A stretch of DNA of 24,648 nucleotides from a virus, in the IMG/VR virus record IMGVR_UViG_3300010160_000213, positions 1-24,648 of that record. One strand, written 5' to 3'. Below the pieces are notes generated by a model. It had not been told where the DNA came from. It searched no databases and was given only the letters and a program-made list of their open reading frames with translations. Below, piece by piece: positions 11,175-19,341 of the stretch (its first letter is position 1; each line of letters begins with the position of its first letter). A program made the translations under genes and the position numbers.

Positions 11175-13100
11175 ATGAGAGCAGTCCTAATAGGTACAGA
11201 CTTTATAAAAGATACCGATGGTTCTTTTAAAGCAATTGAAACTAATACAAATATATCAATAGATGTAAATGTTCTAAATCACATTGATTCTGGTTCACTT
11301 ACAAATTTTGTATTAGATAATAATATACAAGAAATACATTTAATTAGTACCCAACCCAATTTAGATGTCTTTGACGATTTTAAAATTGAAGGACAATCGA
11401 GTCAATTTCACACATTTTTATCACAATCAATTTGTATACCAAATGATATACAATTCCACTTACATACAGTAGAAAATAATTCAATAACTATTCCACAAAT
11501 AGATGATTCTGATAATAAACTAATTATAAGAATATCATATGACACTACCGCATTGTTAGATGATACATATGCTAAAGATAATTGGGAATTTTTAAAAATA
11601 ATGTATGATAACAATCCAAATTCAATTCCAAAATGTTATATAGACGACATTGAATTAGGAATTGATAACATCGGGGAAGATTTGAGAGATAATGGTAACC
11701 ATCCAAATTATTGTATTAAAAAAAGAATAACACCATCTGACAATAAGGTATATCCAAAATTATATAAAATAGAAACAATTTTAGAATTAGAAAATCTAAA
11801 ATCAAATTTAGAAATAGATGAATATATACAAGAGTATATTTATAATACACAAGAATTAATTGATAATAAAACATTTCATTATAGAAGTGTAGATTTAGTG
11901 TATGGCCAATTGGATTCGTTAAACTTATATGTTTATAATAAAACAAATATGGCACCTATTGTAAATTCTTGTGATTTTGATGATAATAAGGTGGTTCAAG
12001 TTTGGGATAGACTTAGATATGTTAGTAAAGTTTCTAATGGAACAACTGATGTATCTGTTAGATTGGACGCCGATTCTACTACAAAAGTAGTTTTAAAAGA
12101 CAATTCGATTATTACCGCAGATAATTTATCTATAAACGATGAGGTTAAATCAATAAATTTTGCTGACCCAATATCATTTGCAATATCTGATAATTGGTCT
12201 GGTAGTTATAATAATTTTTCACAAAATTATAATATAACATCATCGGTAGTCGTAGAAAAAACCACATTTGACTACTTCGGCCCAATAATTAATTTAGAGT
12301 TGGATAACGGGTCTACCTTTTCAGATGTACCACATGGCAGGATATTTAAAGTAATAAATGTAGCAATTGAAGATACTATTGAAACAAATATAGTAATCGT
12401 TCCGTATGATGGCCTATCAATTGGAGATACTATAATAGTGTTAAATAATGAAACCAATTTAATTGAAACTAAAAATGTTCAAAATATATTATATTCATTT
12501 GAAAAACTACAATCATATAGAATTAACGTAGAAGAATCTGATTTATTTTTCTCAATGGAAGAAACTGAAAATCAATCAATATATGGAATTCTTACACATA
12601 ATTATGATTATGATTGTAAATTCGTAACAGGATATGGTTGTTATGGAGAGGTTAGCAACGGAACTCTATGTTCAGCAGGCTCCGACCCAGGTTCATCTAC
12701 ATGTGGTTATTATACACCAGTTTGTATGAGATGCAATGGTGTTTATGACGATTGTGGTTACATTGGAAATTTTTATTGTTATTATTATGGTGTTTATGGT
12801 TGTAATTATGCTGGTGCGACACAGGCCGATGGTGCTTATTGTAATGGACAAAAGTCAGATAAAAGATTAAAGAAAAATATTAATTTCTTATACGAACAAG
12901 AAAATGGTATAAAGATTTATGAATTTGAATTTATAGATGATGCAATAAAAAATAATCCAGATTTAGAAGGAAAATGGAGAGGTGTAATTGCACAAGATTT
13001 AATAGGAACAAAGTTTGAAGAAGCATTAAATTTAGAAGAAGATGGATATTTCTCAGTAAATTATGAAACAATTTCGGTAGAATTAATAAAATTAAATTAA
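11175..13100 (+). CDS. Multidomain fibre-like protein: ATP-grasp-like, Hint-like, Cys-rich, S74 chaperone
   Basis: A 641-residue protein. Residues 1-30 carry LIGTDFIKDTDGSFKAIETN, like the metal-binding end of an ATP-grasp fold; 113-260 have IIRISYDTTALLDDTYAKDN, IKKR, YIQEYI and HYRSVDLVYG, like its nucleotide-binding part, so the order looks permuted. Residues 296-476 resemble a Hint (intein/hedgehog) domain: LKDNSIITADNLSINDEV, VPHGRIF and the end GILTHN. The position-1 Cys is replaced (RLDAD) and Tyr follows the final Asn, so splicing is unlikely; Asn-driven C-terminal cleavage remains possible. Residues 481-556 hold ten Cys in a Tyr/Gly-rich stretch. Residues 561-641 start SDKRLKKNI, the peptidase S74 chaperone that trimerises and self-cleaves from phage fibres. 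It is probably a tail fibre or fibre-modifying protein. Confidence 0.7.
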   Translation: MRAVLIGTDFIKDTDGSFKAIETNTNISIDVNVLNHIDSGSLTNFVLDNNIQEIHLISTQPNLDVFDDFKIEGQSSQFHTFLSQSICIPNDIQFHLHTVENNSITIPQIDDSDNKLIIRISYDTTALLDDTYAKDNWEFLKIMYDNNPNSIPKCYIDDIELGIDNIGEDLRDNGNHPNYCIKKRITPSDNKVYPKLYKIETILELENLKSNLEIDEYIQEYIYNTQELIDNKTFHYRSVDLVYGQLDSLNLYVYNKTNMAPIVNSCDFDDNKVVQVWDRLRYVSKVSNGTTDVSVRLDADSTTKVVLKDNSIITADNLSINDEVKSINFADPISFAISDNWSGSYNNFSQNYNITSSVVVEKTTFDYFGPIINLELDNGSTFSDVPHGRIFKVINVAIEDTIETNIVIVPYDGLSIGDTIIVLNNETNLIETKNVQNILYSFEKLQSYRINVEESDLFFSMEETENQSIYGILTHNYDYDCKFVTGYGCYGEVSNGTLCSAGSDPGSSTCGYYTPVCMRCNGVYDDCGYIGNFYCYYYGVYGCNYAGATQADGAYCNGQKSDKRLKKNINFLYEQENGIKIYEFEFIDDAIKNNPDLEGKWRGVIAQDLIGTKFEEALNLEEDGYFSVNYETISVELIKLN

Positions 13101-13104
13101 TATT

Positions 13105-13254
13105 ATGAGTACAACAAATAACAAAAATACAAAGTATAGTGATAAAGACGCATTTGTATCTAAAATTAAAAAAATAAATAATACAACCGATAAGGTTAAT
13201 ATAAAAGTGGTAGTAGAAAATTTTCTTAATTTAGTGAAATTAAAACATACTTAA
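13105..13254 (+). CDS. Small Lys/Asn-rich protein
   Basis: A 49-residue soluble protein starting MSTTNNKNTKYSDKDAF with a helical end (VVVENFLNLVKLKHT). It lies 4 nt after the fibre-like gene and 17 nt before the Cys-cluster gene. A short helical companion right after a fibre gene may be an assembly chaperone, but no homologue is recognised. Confidence 0.55.
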   Translation: MSTTNNKNTKYSDKDAFVSKIKKINNTTDKVNIKVVVENFLNLVKLKHT

Positions 13255-13271
13255 AATTTAAATAATAGGTT

Positions 13272-13598
13272 ATGAATTTCGGATTAAAGAAAATAATAAG
13301 TGGATTGGTAAAAGACCCATCCAAAATTATTACAATTGCAGACGCATGGGTAACCTCCGTTAATCCAACCGACAAACAAAAAGAATTAGCAGAGGGTAGG
13401 TGGAATGTATGTGTACAATGCCCTGAATTTAGAGAAAAAAGACCAGTAACAGGTGAACCATTTTGTAATGATTGTGGATGCCCATTAAATAAAAAGATAT
13501 TTTCTAAAATTTACAACGAATGTCCATTAAAGAATTGGAAAGATATAGACGATATTTTGTGGCCACCTACACAAAAGCAAAATAAATCCATATTATAG
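13272..13598 (+). CDS. Cys-cluster (zinc or Fe-S) protein
   Basis: A 108-residue protein with six Cys in a compact arrangement: CVQC (47, 50), CNDCGC (65, 68, 70) and CPL (84), within RWNVCVQCPEF and EPFCNDCGCPLNKK. This matches the short zinc-ribbon-like proteins common in T4-like marine phages, of unknown function; iron-sulfur binding is also possible. The N-terminal 40 residues are helical (GLKKIISGLVKDPSKI). Its TAG stop shares one base with the GTG start of the next gene, so it is coupled to the glycan-modification genes. Confidence 0.65.
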   Translation: MNFGLKKIISGLVKDPSKIITIADAWVTSVNPTDKQKELAEGRWNVCVQCPEFREKRPVTGEPFCNDCGCPLNKKIFSKIYNECPLKNWKDIDDILWPPTQKQNKSIL

Positions 13599-14896
13599 TG
13601 ATTGATAAAAATAAAATATACATTCATCACTATTACACCAAATCGTTATTTTATAAAATCTTACACAATACAACCAATCGGACATATAGATTAAATAACT
13701 CCGTAGGTAGTATTTTTTGTAAATATAATAATAAAGATATTGAAGTAATATTTGACCCAATATTAAATGATAACGATGATGGTTATCATATTATAGACTT
13801 TATGTCTATTCTATATCAATACAATAGAGATGAAAAATTCTCAAGTATAAAATGTATTAATAAAATAACAGGAGTGTCAGCACACAGAGGTGCACAAGGT
13901 GCAGAATTTGGTGTTAATGATATTCCCATAATGAAATGGATTGCAGATGCTATATCGAGTAAATCTAACTGGTTTGTATTTTTATTAAGAACCGAAAAGT
14001 CTTATATAAAATACGATGGTATACCCTATCATAGTATTTTAGATTTAGAAACTCAAATAGAAAGATTAAAAAATCATTTTATTATAGATGATAATATTTT
14101 TATAGATAATGATATAAAATTACATTATCCAAATAGTAATTTTGCATTAACCAATACCATACATCAATGGAATGAATTACTTTCTATTAGATGGTATTAT
14201 GAATTTAAAAATGTTTTTGAAAAATTAAATCAACCATATGATTTGTGTTTTTCTATCAGATATCACAAACGACATAGAAAGGACTATATGTTAAAATTGT
14301 CAGAATTTAATCATCCTAAAATTTATTTATCTAGAGTAGATAATTGTAAAAATACTGAGTTTAAAAGATATGGTGATGCTTTAAAAGCTGATGCGAGGAT
14401 AAATTTTAATATAACCGAAGGTGATGACTTTGAAGATATAAGTTGGATAGAAAATATTGAACATTATTTAGATTATTTAATGAGAATATTACCAATGTCA
14501 AAGATGCATATTATGTCAGAAACTTGGGATTGGACAAATAATTTATCATCGGGATATCTTTCCGAAAAGTCGTATGGATTAATACTGGCCAATGTTCCAT
14601 TTATATCTATACACCCATATCCATTGAAAATGATTGAGACAATTTTAAATGTTCCGGCCCATCCATTTTATAATGAAGCTTTGGAATATAAAAATAATCC
14701 AAATTTGTTTATAGAATTCGTTGATAAATTTATGCAAGATTATGAAAAAAATTATAAAGTGTGTAAAGATTGGGTTACACTATGTAATGAAAAACTAATG
14801 AATGAAGTAACTACAAAAAATTCTTTTTTAGATTTATTGTTATATAAAAACCTAAAAATCTCAAATCAAGTAAGAAATATAAAAAAAATAATATAA
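13598..14896 (+). CDS. Glycosyltransferase-like protein
   Basis: A 432-residue protein with a GTG start overlapping the previous TAG by one base. I recognise no full domain, but the C-terminal half has the form of a GT-B sugar-nucleotide-binding region: SEKSYGLILANVPFISIHPY (about residues 322-341) resembles the (T/S)EK-x4-I-x5-PFI element of phage and fucosyltransferase-like enzymes. The N-terminal half has many Tyr/Asp residues and SAHRGAQGAEFGVNDIPIM. Its place at the head of a chain of sulfotransferase, SGNH and acetyltransferase-like genes supports a sugar-transfer role. The end overlaps the next ATG (TAATG). It could also be an unrelated phage protein with the same C-terminal element. 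Confidence 0.5.
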   Translation: MIDKNKIYIHHYYTKSLFYKILHNTTNRTYRLNNSVGSIFCKYNNKDIEVIFDPILNDNDDGYHIIDFMSILYQYNRDEKFSSIKCINKITGVSAHRGAQGAEFGVNDIPIMKWIADAISSKSNWFVFLLRTEKSYIKYDGIPYHSILDLETQIERLKNHFIIDDNIFIDNDIKLHYPNSNFALTNTIHQWNELLSIRWYYEFKNVFEKLNQPYDLCFSIRYHKRHRKDYMLKLSEFNHPKIYLSRVDNCKNTEFKRYGDALKADARINFNITEGDDFEDISWIENIEHYLDYLMRILPMSKMHIMSETWDWTNNLSSGYLSEKSYGLILANVPFISIHPYPLKMIETILNVPAHPFYNEALEYKNNPNLFIEFVDKFMQDYEKNYKVCKDWVTLCNEKLMNEVTTKNSFLDLLLYKNLKISNQVRNIKKII

Positions 14897-15606
14897 TGTT
14901 AATAGAAAATCAATTTGTTTATTTACCTATACCAAAGAACGCATCAACCAGTATTATATATTCTATGTTACATTGGAGATTTAAGGTTGATTTTGGTGAT
15001 ACTACATTGAACAAAATTATGTATGACCAAATCGATAGTAATAGGCCATTTGCTCACTATCATAACACATATGATTATTATAAAAATATATTTCCAGATA
15101 AAAAAACAATAGGAATTTATCGACCATCGGAAGATAGATTTATATCCGCATTAAAATATATGGTTTTAATGTGTAAAGAAAATCGTGTAGAATTAAAATA
15201 CAATTTTGAAAAACTGAATGAGGTTGAGATAATAGAAATTTTTTCGAAAATATTTTTTGAATTAGATACCACAAAAGAACCAAATAATGATATGGAATTA
15301 AAACAATATGATAAAGATATCTACAATATCATAAAAAGAAATATTACAAATGATTATTTAAATTTTAATAAAATGCATTTAAATAATTTTAGGTCACAAT
15401 ATTTTTGGGGATTAAATAAATGTGATATAATAATAAACATGTCCGAATTAAATGAATTTACAAACATCATTAAAAAAATGAAGCCGAATTTTAATTTGAT
15501 TAAAATGAACAAAAGCAATGACATATCTTTAAAAATTACTAAATCGGAAGAGATTATTAATTTTGTAAATGAACACATCGATTATAAGTGGTTGAATGAA
15601 AAATAA
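14896..15606 (+). CDS. Sulfotransferase-like protein 1
   Basis: A 236-residue protein with the two PAPS-binding elements of carbohydrate sulfotransferases: the 5'-phosphosulfate loop in PIPKNASTSI (residues 11-20; Lys-Asn-Ala-Ser-Thr-Ser) and the 3'-phosphate element TIGIYRPSEDRFISALKYM (71-89), in which Arg-Pro-x3-Arg-x2-Ser fits R-x-P-x2-R-x2-S. HYHNTYDYYKN between them supplies a possible general base His. These enzymes move sulfate from PAPS to sugar hydroxyls. It is shorter than most sulfotransferases (about 250-300), with no signal peptide or membrane anchor. The start overlaps the previous stop by one base. Confidence 0.65.
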   Translation: MLIENQFVYLPIPKNASTSIIYSMLHWRFKVDFGDTTLNKIMYDQIDSNRPFAHYHNTYDYYKNIFPDKKTIGIYRPSEDRFISALKYMVLMCKENRVELKYNFEKLNEVEIIEIFSKIFFELDTTKEPNNDMELKQYDKDIYNIIKRNITNDYLNFNKMHLNNFRSQYFWGLNKCDIIINMSELNEFTNIIKKMKPNFNLIKMNKSNDISLKITKSEEIINFVNEHIDYKWLNEK

Positions 15607-16249
15607 TAAATTATATCATTTTGGTGATTCATTTGCAGTAGTTAAAAAATCAAAAAATTTCGGTGAGTATATTGCCGAACATTTTAATATGCATTATATA
15701 AACCTAGGTGAAACGGGAATATCCAATGAACAAATATTTCATAAAATTTTAGATTGTTATGATAATATAAATCCCGACGATATTGTTTTAATAAATTTTA
15801 GTTTTTTGGCTAGAGGGTTGATGGTAAATGAGATGGGTGATTTAAAGTCTACAAATACCCTATTAGATGATAATCAAAATATAATAACAGTAGAAGGTTT
15901 AAATTTATTAAGAACCAATAGTGCAGCTATACTTGATTATTTTATAAAATATAATTACGATTACAATATAAAACTATTTACATCCATATCCAAAGTATTA
16001 AATAATTTGAAAAAAAAAGGTGTAAAAGTTTATCATGTTTTTATTAAAAAAGATAATCTATATTATGGTAATAAAGTTTTCAATAAAACACAATATAATT
16101 TTCATTTACCAAACGAATTGGATTTTAAACCAAATTATTATCAATGGTTAAAATATAAAGAATGGAAAAACGAAGAAGATATACATTATACTTATAATAT
16201 TCAAAAGGAACTATCTATTGAATATATAAAACGAATTAATAATGAATAA
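15596..16249 (+). CDS. SGNH/GDSL-type hydrolase 2
   Basis: A 217-residue protein with HFGDSFA at residues 8-14 (nucleophile Ser12), GISNEQI in the block II position, LINFSF in the block III position and EDIHYTYNIQ near the C-terminus for the Asp-x-His pair. It is a divergent paralogue of the 10384 and 16242 products. It is probably an esterase or acyltransferase acting on sugar-linked acyl groups; no signal peptide. The start lies 11 nt inside the preceding sulfotransferase-like gene. Confidence 0.65.
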   Translation: MKNNKLYHFGDSFAVVKKSKNFGEYIAEHFNMHYINLGETGISNEQIFHKILDCYDNINPDDIVLINFSFLARGLMVNEMGDLKSTNTLLDDNQNIITVEGLNLLRTNSAAILDYFIKYNYDYNIKLFTSISKVLNNLKKKGVKVYHVFIKKDNLYYGNKVFNKTQYNFHLPNELDFKPNYYQWLKYKEWKNEEDIHYTYNIQKELSIEYIKRINNE

Positions 16250-16850
16250 CATTTGGTGTTTCGGTGATTCTTTTACCTATGGACATGGTTGCACACCAGA
16301 ATATGAATATTATCAAAAATATAAAAAAGATAAAGATGATTTATGGTGTAATCATTTAGGTAATTTATTAAATATGAACGTAATAAATAATGGTGTAAAT
16401 GGTTGTAGTAATGATATTATAATTGATTTAATAATTGATAACTTTAACAAAATTAAATCGGATGATATAGTAATTATAGGAAAAACTTTCAGTTACAGAT
16501 ATGATATACCATCTTTAAATAATGAAAATAAATGGATTTCGGCACATGATGTAATATATCATAAAGAGAAATATAATGAAGAACAATATCAAACTATATT
16601 GAATTTTTCATATCATTTTGCAAAAAATAAAAAATATAAAAATAGACAAAACAATAGAATTAATTTTTTAATAAGTGTATTAAACGAAAAAAACATAAAA
16701 ACTTTATTGTGGTCAGTTGAAGAGGACATTTTATTTTACGATAGAATACGAGACGCAACAAATGGTAAAATAGACGACGCACATTTGTCATTTAAAGGAC
16801 ATCTTCAATTTTACCAATGGATATACCAAAAATTAATTAAAATTTTATGA
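16242..16850 (+). CDS. SGNH/GDSL-type hydrolase 3
   Basis: A 202-residue protein with the clearest SGNH set of the three: CFGDSFTYGHGC (residues 6-17, nucleophile Ser10), GVNGCSND in the block II position (Gly), IIGKTFSYR in the block III position and DDAHLSFKGH for the Asp-His pair. It should hydrolyse or transfer acyl groups on glycans. It overlaps the preceding paralogue by 8 nt and the following gene by 4 nt (ATGA), as in a tightly coupled operon. The two adjacent paralogues may act on different positions or form a heteromer; that is inference. Confidence 0.7.
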   Translation: MNNIWCFGDSFTYGHGCTPEYEYYQKYKKDKDDLWCNHLGNLLNMNVINNGVNGCSNDIIIDLIIDNFNKIKSDDIVIIGKTFSYRYDIPSLNNENKWISAHDVIYHKEKYNEEQYQTILNFSYHFAKNKKYKNRQNNRINFLISVLNEKNIKTLLWSVEEDILFYDRIRDATNGKIDDAHLSFKGHLQFYQWIYQKLIKIL

Positions 16851-17446
16851 TAGTAAAAAAATTTTCTTACACGGATAAGTTTGATGTAATTGCACCTTTA
16901 AAATGTGGAACACGTTGGTTAGAAAAAAATACAAATCCAAACAATATTGAAGAAATCAAATACGAAGAATTGTTTAATAAAACATTAAAAGAAAAAACAT
17001 TTTTTATTTATAGAGATGTTTTGCAACATTTTAAATCCGGTTTATATACAGAATATCTTTGGTTCAACCATACTGCAATCCCAAATTCGGATGTTGGTAA
17101 TTTAAAATTAAAAAAAAATACGAAAGACTTTGACAAATATAAAAACATAAACAAATTATTTAAAAAATTAACAATTTATGGCGGCCATTTTATTCCAAAA
17201 CTTTGGGAAAAAATGTATTATAACAAATCAAATTTTATTTTTACAAAATTAGATAATTTAAAAAATATTTTTGATGATGAAAATATGAGTTATGACCCAA
17301 CCGATTTTGATTTTTCCAAAGAATACAATGATGTACTAACAAAAGAAGAGGTCTTTAATATGTTATCCGAAACGGATTTGGATGAATTAAATAAAATAAT
17401 TGAAAAGGAAAACTATTATCTAAATGAAATATTATCAATTAAATAA
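16847..17446 (+). CDS. Sulfotransferase-like protein 2
   Basis: A 199-residue protein. APLKCGTRWL (residues 16-25) fits the 5'-phosphosulfate loop of sulfotransferases (K-x-G-(T/S)), and TFFIYRDVLQHFKSGLYTEY (51-70) fits the 3'-phosphate element with Arg56 and Ser64. A His pair (GGHF, YLWFNHT) lies in the region expected to hold the catalytic base. It is smaller than the first sulfotransferase-like protein and is only distantly related to it. Sulfate donation from PAPS to a sugar is the likely reaction, with moderate certainty. Coupled to the GNAT-like gene by a 23-nt overlap. Confidence 0.55.
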   Translation: MIVKKFSYTDKFDVIAPLKCGTRWLEKNTNPNNIEEIKYEELFNKTLKEKTFFIYRDVLQHFKSGLYTEYLWFNHTAIPNSDVGNLKLKKNTKDFDKYKNINKLFKKLTIYGGHFIPKLWEKMYYNKSNFIFTKLDNLKNIFDDENMSYDPTDFDFSKEYNDVLTKEEVFNMLSETDLDELNKIIEKENYYLNEILSIK

Positions 17447-17882
17447 AGAAGATTACATCGAAGAAGCTGATTTACACATTGTACACATTTATAATAAAAC
17501 GTGGTCGGAAACATATAAAGATTCATTACAACTTTTAATAAATTATTTTCATAAAGAATATAAGTGGAATGAAATGTTTACAATTGATGATGCTATAAAT
17601 AGAATACAAACTGGCGATAATTTGTTTTTATTGTACATCAACAATAGAGTAATCGGATATGTGTGGTTTAAAGAATTAGATAAAGATACTTGCTTTGGAT
17701 ACAATTTGTATGTTACTAAAAAAATAGATAGACCAAAATCTGCACCAAAATGGTTTTATAATAAAGTAAGTGGTATTATGTTAAAAAATTATAAAACTAT
17801 TGAAGTAGAAATTGAAGATTGGAATGATATAGTATTTGATTTAGTCGAAAGTATTGGATATAAAAAAATAAAAAAACATTAA
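17424..17882 (+). CDS. GNAT-like acetyltransferase
   Basis: A 152-residue protein of GNAT form: a helical N-terminus with WSETYKDSLQLLIN, the strand pair NLFLLYINNRVIGYVWFKE (about residues 69-87), a central YNLYV strand, and VEIEDWNDIVFDLVESIGYK near the end, which fits the C-terminal element (x-N-x3-x3-S-x-G-(F/Y)) of acetyl-CoA N-acetyltransferases. The exact R/Q-x-x-G-x-G/A acetyl-CoA loop is not clear, so it may be degenerate or use another acyl donor. Its place in the cassette suggests amino-sugar acetylation. The start lies 23 nt inside the preceding gene. Confidence 0.5.
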   Translation: MKYYQLNKEDYIEEADLHIVHIYNKTWSETYKDSLQLLINYFHKEYKWNEMFTIDDAINRIQTGDNLFLLYINNRVIGYVWFKELDKDTCFGYNLYVTKKIDRPKSAPKWFYNKVSGIMLKNYKTIEVEIEDWNDIVFDLVESIGYKKIKKH

Positions 17883-17888
17883 TATAAT

Positions 17889-18545
17889 ATGGAAAAGATA
17901 TACTTTGATGATGAGACTTACATATGGAAAACCAATTTTGATATTTCACATATGAAAGATGATGTGTTAGAAGAATGCCTCAGTATTATAAAACATATGG
18001 AAGATTCAAGACCATATGATGCTTTTATATTTTATAGAGAATGGAACGAACATTTAAATTTTATTGGTGATATTGAATCAACTAAAAAAATATATGAAAT
18101 AGTTAAAGAAGGCATAAAAGCATGTACTACATTATTTAATGAAAATATAAAATTACCATATAATAAAATAAACACAATGGGTTGGATAAATATAGTAAGA
18201 GCAAAGAATCCAAAGCAGGTTAACTTTTTAACAGAAACAGAAACAGAAATAATAATGCACAATCACGCCGAACTCAATAGTAATAGTAATCTTTTCAAGT
18301 GTGATTACACATATGTTCACTATGTTCAAATGCCGGATAATTTAGAAGGTAACGATGGTGTGTTATACATAGAGGGTAAAGATGGAATTATTTATAATAT
18401 TCTCCCAAAAGAAAATGATATAATTATAATGGAAGGAAGAGTTCCTCACGTACCCGCATCAGCTAAAAAATCTACTAAAGATAGAATAGTTATTGCTGGT
18501 AATGTTGGATTTGAAATGATTAAAAAAAGAAATAGCTTAATATAA
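17889..18545 (+). CDS. 2OG-Fe(II) oxygenase-like protein
   Basis: A 218-residue protein with a double-stranded beta-helix pattern. MHNHAELN (residues 123-130) gives H124 and an acidic or His partner (H126 or E128), EGRVPHVPAS gives H187, and DRIVIAGNVG gives R199 for 2-oxoglutarate. The segment YTYVHYVQMPDNLEGNDGVLYI (shortened: YVHYVQMP...GVLYI) matches the family of putative phage 2OG-Fe(II) oxygenases that are common in T4-like phages of aquatic hosts. The target (sugar, protein or nucleobase) is unknown. It is the last gene of the cassette; a promoter follows 3 nt after its stop. Confidence 0.65.
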   Translation: MEKIYFDDETYIWKTNFDISHMKDDVLEECLSIIKHMEDSRPYDAFIFYREWNEHLNFIGDIESTKKIYEIVKEGIKACTTLFNENIKLPYNKINTMGWINIVRAKNPKQVNFLTETETEIIMHNHAELNSNSNLFKCDYTYVHYVQMPDNLEGNDGVLYIEGKDGIIYNILPKENDIIIMEGRVPHVPASAKKSTKDRIVIAGNVGFEMIKKRNSLI

Positions 18546-18547
18546 AT

Positions 18548-18576
18548 TTGGTAATATCGATTATTTGTCGTATATT
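18548..18576 (+). promoter_or_regulatory. Promoter P5 (TTG-N20-TATATT)
   Basis: TTTGGTAATAT with TTG at 18548-18550, 20 nt, TCG and TATATTAG at 18571-18578. It serves the HD-domain gene at 18607 with a leader of about 25 nt. Confidence 0.75.
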
Positions 18577-18606
18577 AGGGTATTATAAACAATTAAACTC
18601 TAAATT

Positions 18607-19260
18607 ATGAAACAAAAGACAGAACAAGAATTAAAAGCAAATTACGATAGATTTATCGCAATTATCAAAAAATATTTTAAAGGTGAAAGATTGGATAAAT
18701 TACTCCATATGTATTCGGAAACAGAATTAGGTGGAAATCTAATAGTATCTCCTGCATCTGGTAACTTAAATTATCACAATGCGTATACCGGTGGTTATAT
18801 TGACCATATTTTTAACGTATGTAAGAATGCTTTAAAAATGAAAAAAACTTTTGAAGAATCTGGTGGGATTTGTGATTTTAGTGAAGAAGAATTAATATTT
18901 GTAGCACTTCATCATGATTTAGGTAAATTAGGCACAAAAGATGAGCTGCATTATGCACCTAATGATAGTGAATGGCATATTAAAAATAAAGGAGAAGTTT
19001 ATACAAGAAATAATAAAAATTCATTTATGGCTATCACCGATAGAACTTTATATACTTTATCTTTATATGGTATTGTAATAAGTGAAAATGAATATTTCGG
19101 TATTAAACTTACTGATGGTCTTTATGATGAAGATAACGAAAAATATTTCAAAGTATATGATACATCTAAATATTTAAAATCAAACATTCAGTACATCATG
19201 CATTGGGCAGACCATATGAGCACAATCATAGAAAGACAAAATTACATAAAATCTAAATAA
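18607..19260 (+). CDS. HD-domain phosphohydrolase
   Basis: A 217-residue metal-dependent HD-domain protein. The ligand set is visible: H67 in GGYIDHIFN, H103-D104 in LHHDLGKLG and D202 in MHWADHMS, the H...HD...D pattern. Proteins of this type hydrolyse phosphate esters of nucleotides, for example dNMPs, cyclic nucleotides or (p)ppGpp. It is typical of T4-like phages of aquatic bacteria. It has its own promoter P5 and ends about 10 nt before the possible promoter at 19272. No extra domain is present; the substrate is not predictable from the sequence. Confidence 0.75.
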   Translation: MKQKTEQELKANYDRFIAIIKKYFKGERLDKLLHMYSETELGGNLIVSPASGNLNYHNAYTGGYIDHIFNVCKNALKMKKTFEESGGICDFSEEELIFVALHHDLGKLGTKDELHYAPNDSEWHIKNKGEVYTRNNKNSFMAITDRTLYTLSLYGIVISENEYFGIKLTDGLYDEDNEKYFKVYDTSKYLKSNIQYIMHWADHMSTIIERQNYIKSK

Positions 19261-19271
19261 TTTAAGACATT

Positions 19272-19302
19272 TTGTCAAAAAAATACATATGGTATAGTAT
19301 TT
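19272..19302 (+). promoter_or_regulatory. Possible promoter of hsp20
   Basis: TTTTG (TTG 19272-19274) followed 20 nt later by TAGTATTTG (19295-19303). The spacing matches the promoter series, but the -10 element departs from TATATT, which could mean a distinct regulation of the heat-shock gene. Confidence 0.4.
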
Positions 19303-19341
19303 GAACTATATAAGGTATTATTAACAAAAAAAATTTATATT

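Noticed and set aside
11175-13100. Active, splicing intein in the fibre-like protein
   Set aside because: The first Cys/Ser nucleophile and the +1 Cys/Ser/Thr are both missing, although the terminal HN is present.
16840-16870. Separate promoter within the modification cassette
   Set aside because: No TTG-N20-TATATT match between 11120 and 18547 stands out; all genes there overlap or nearly touch, so one transcript is simpler.
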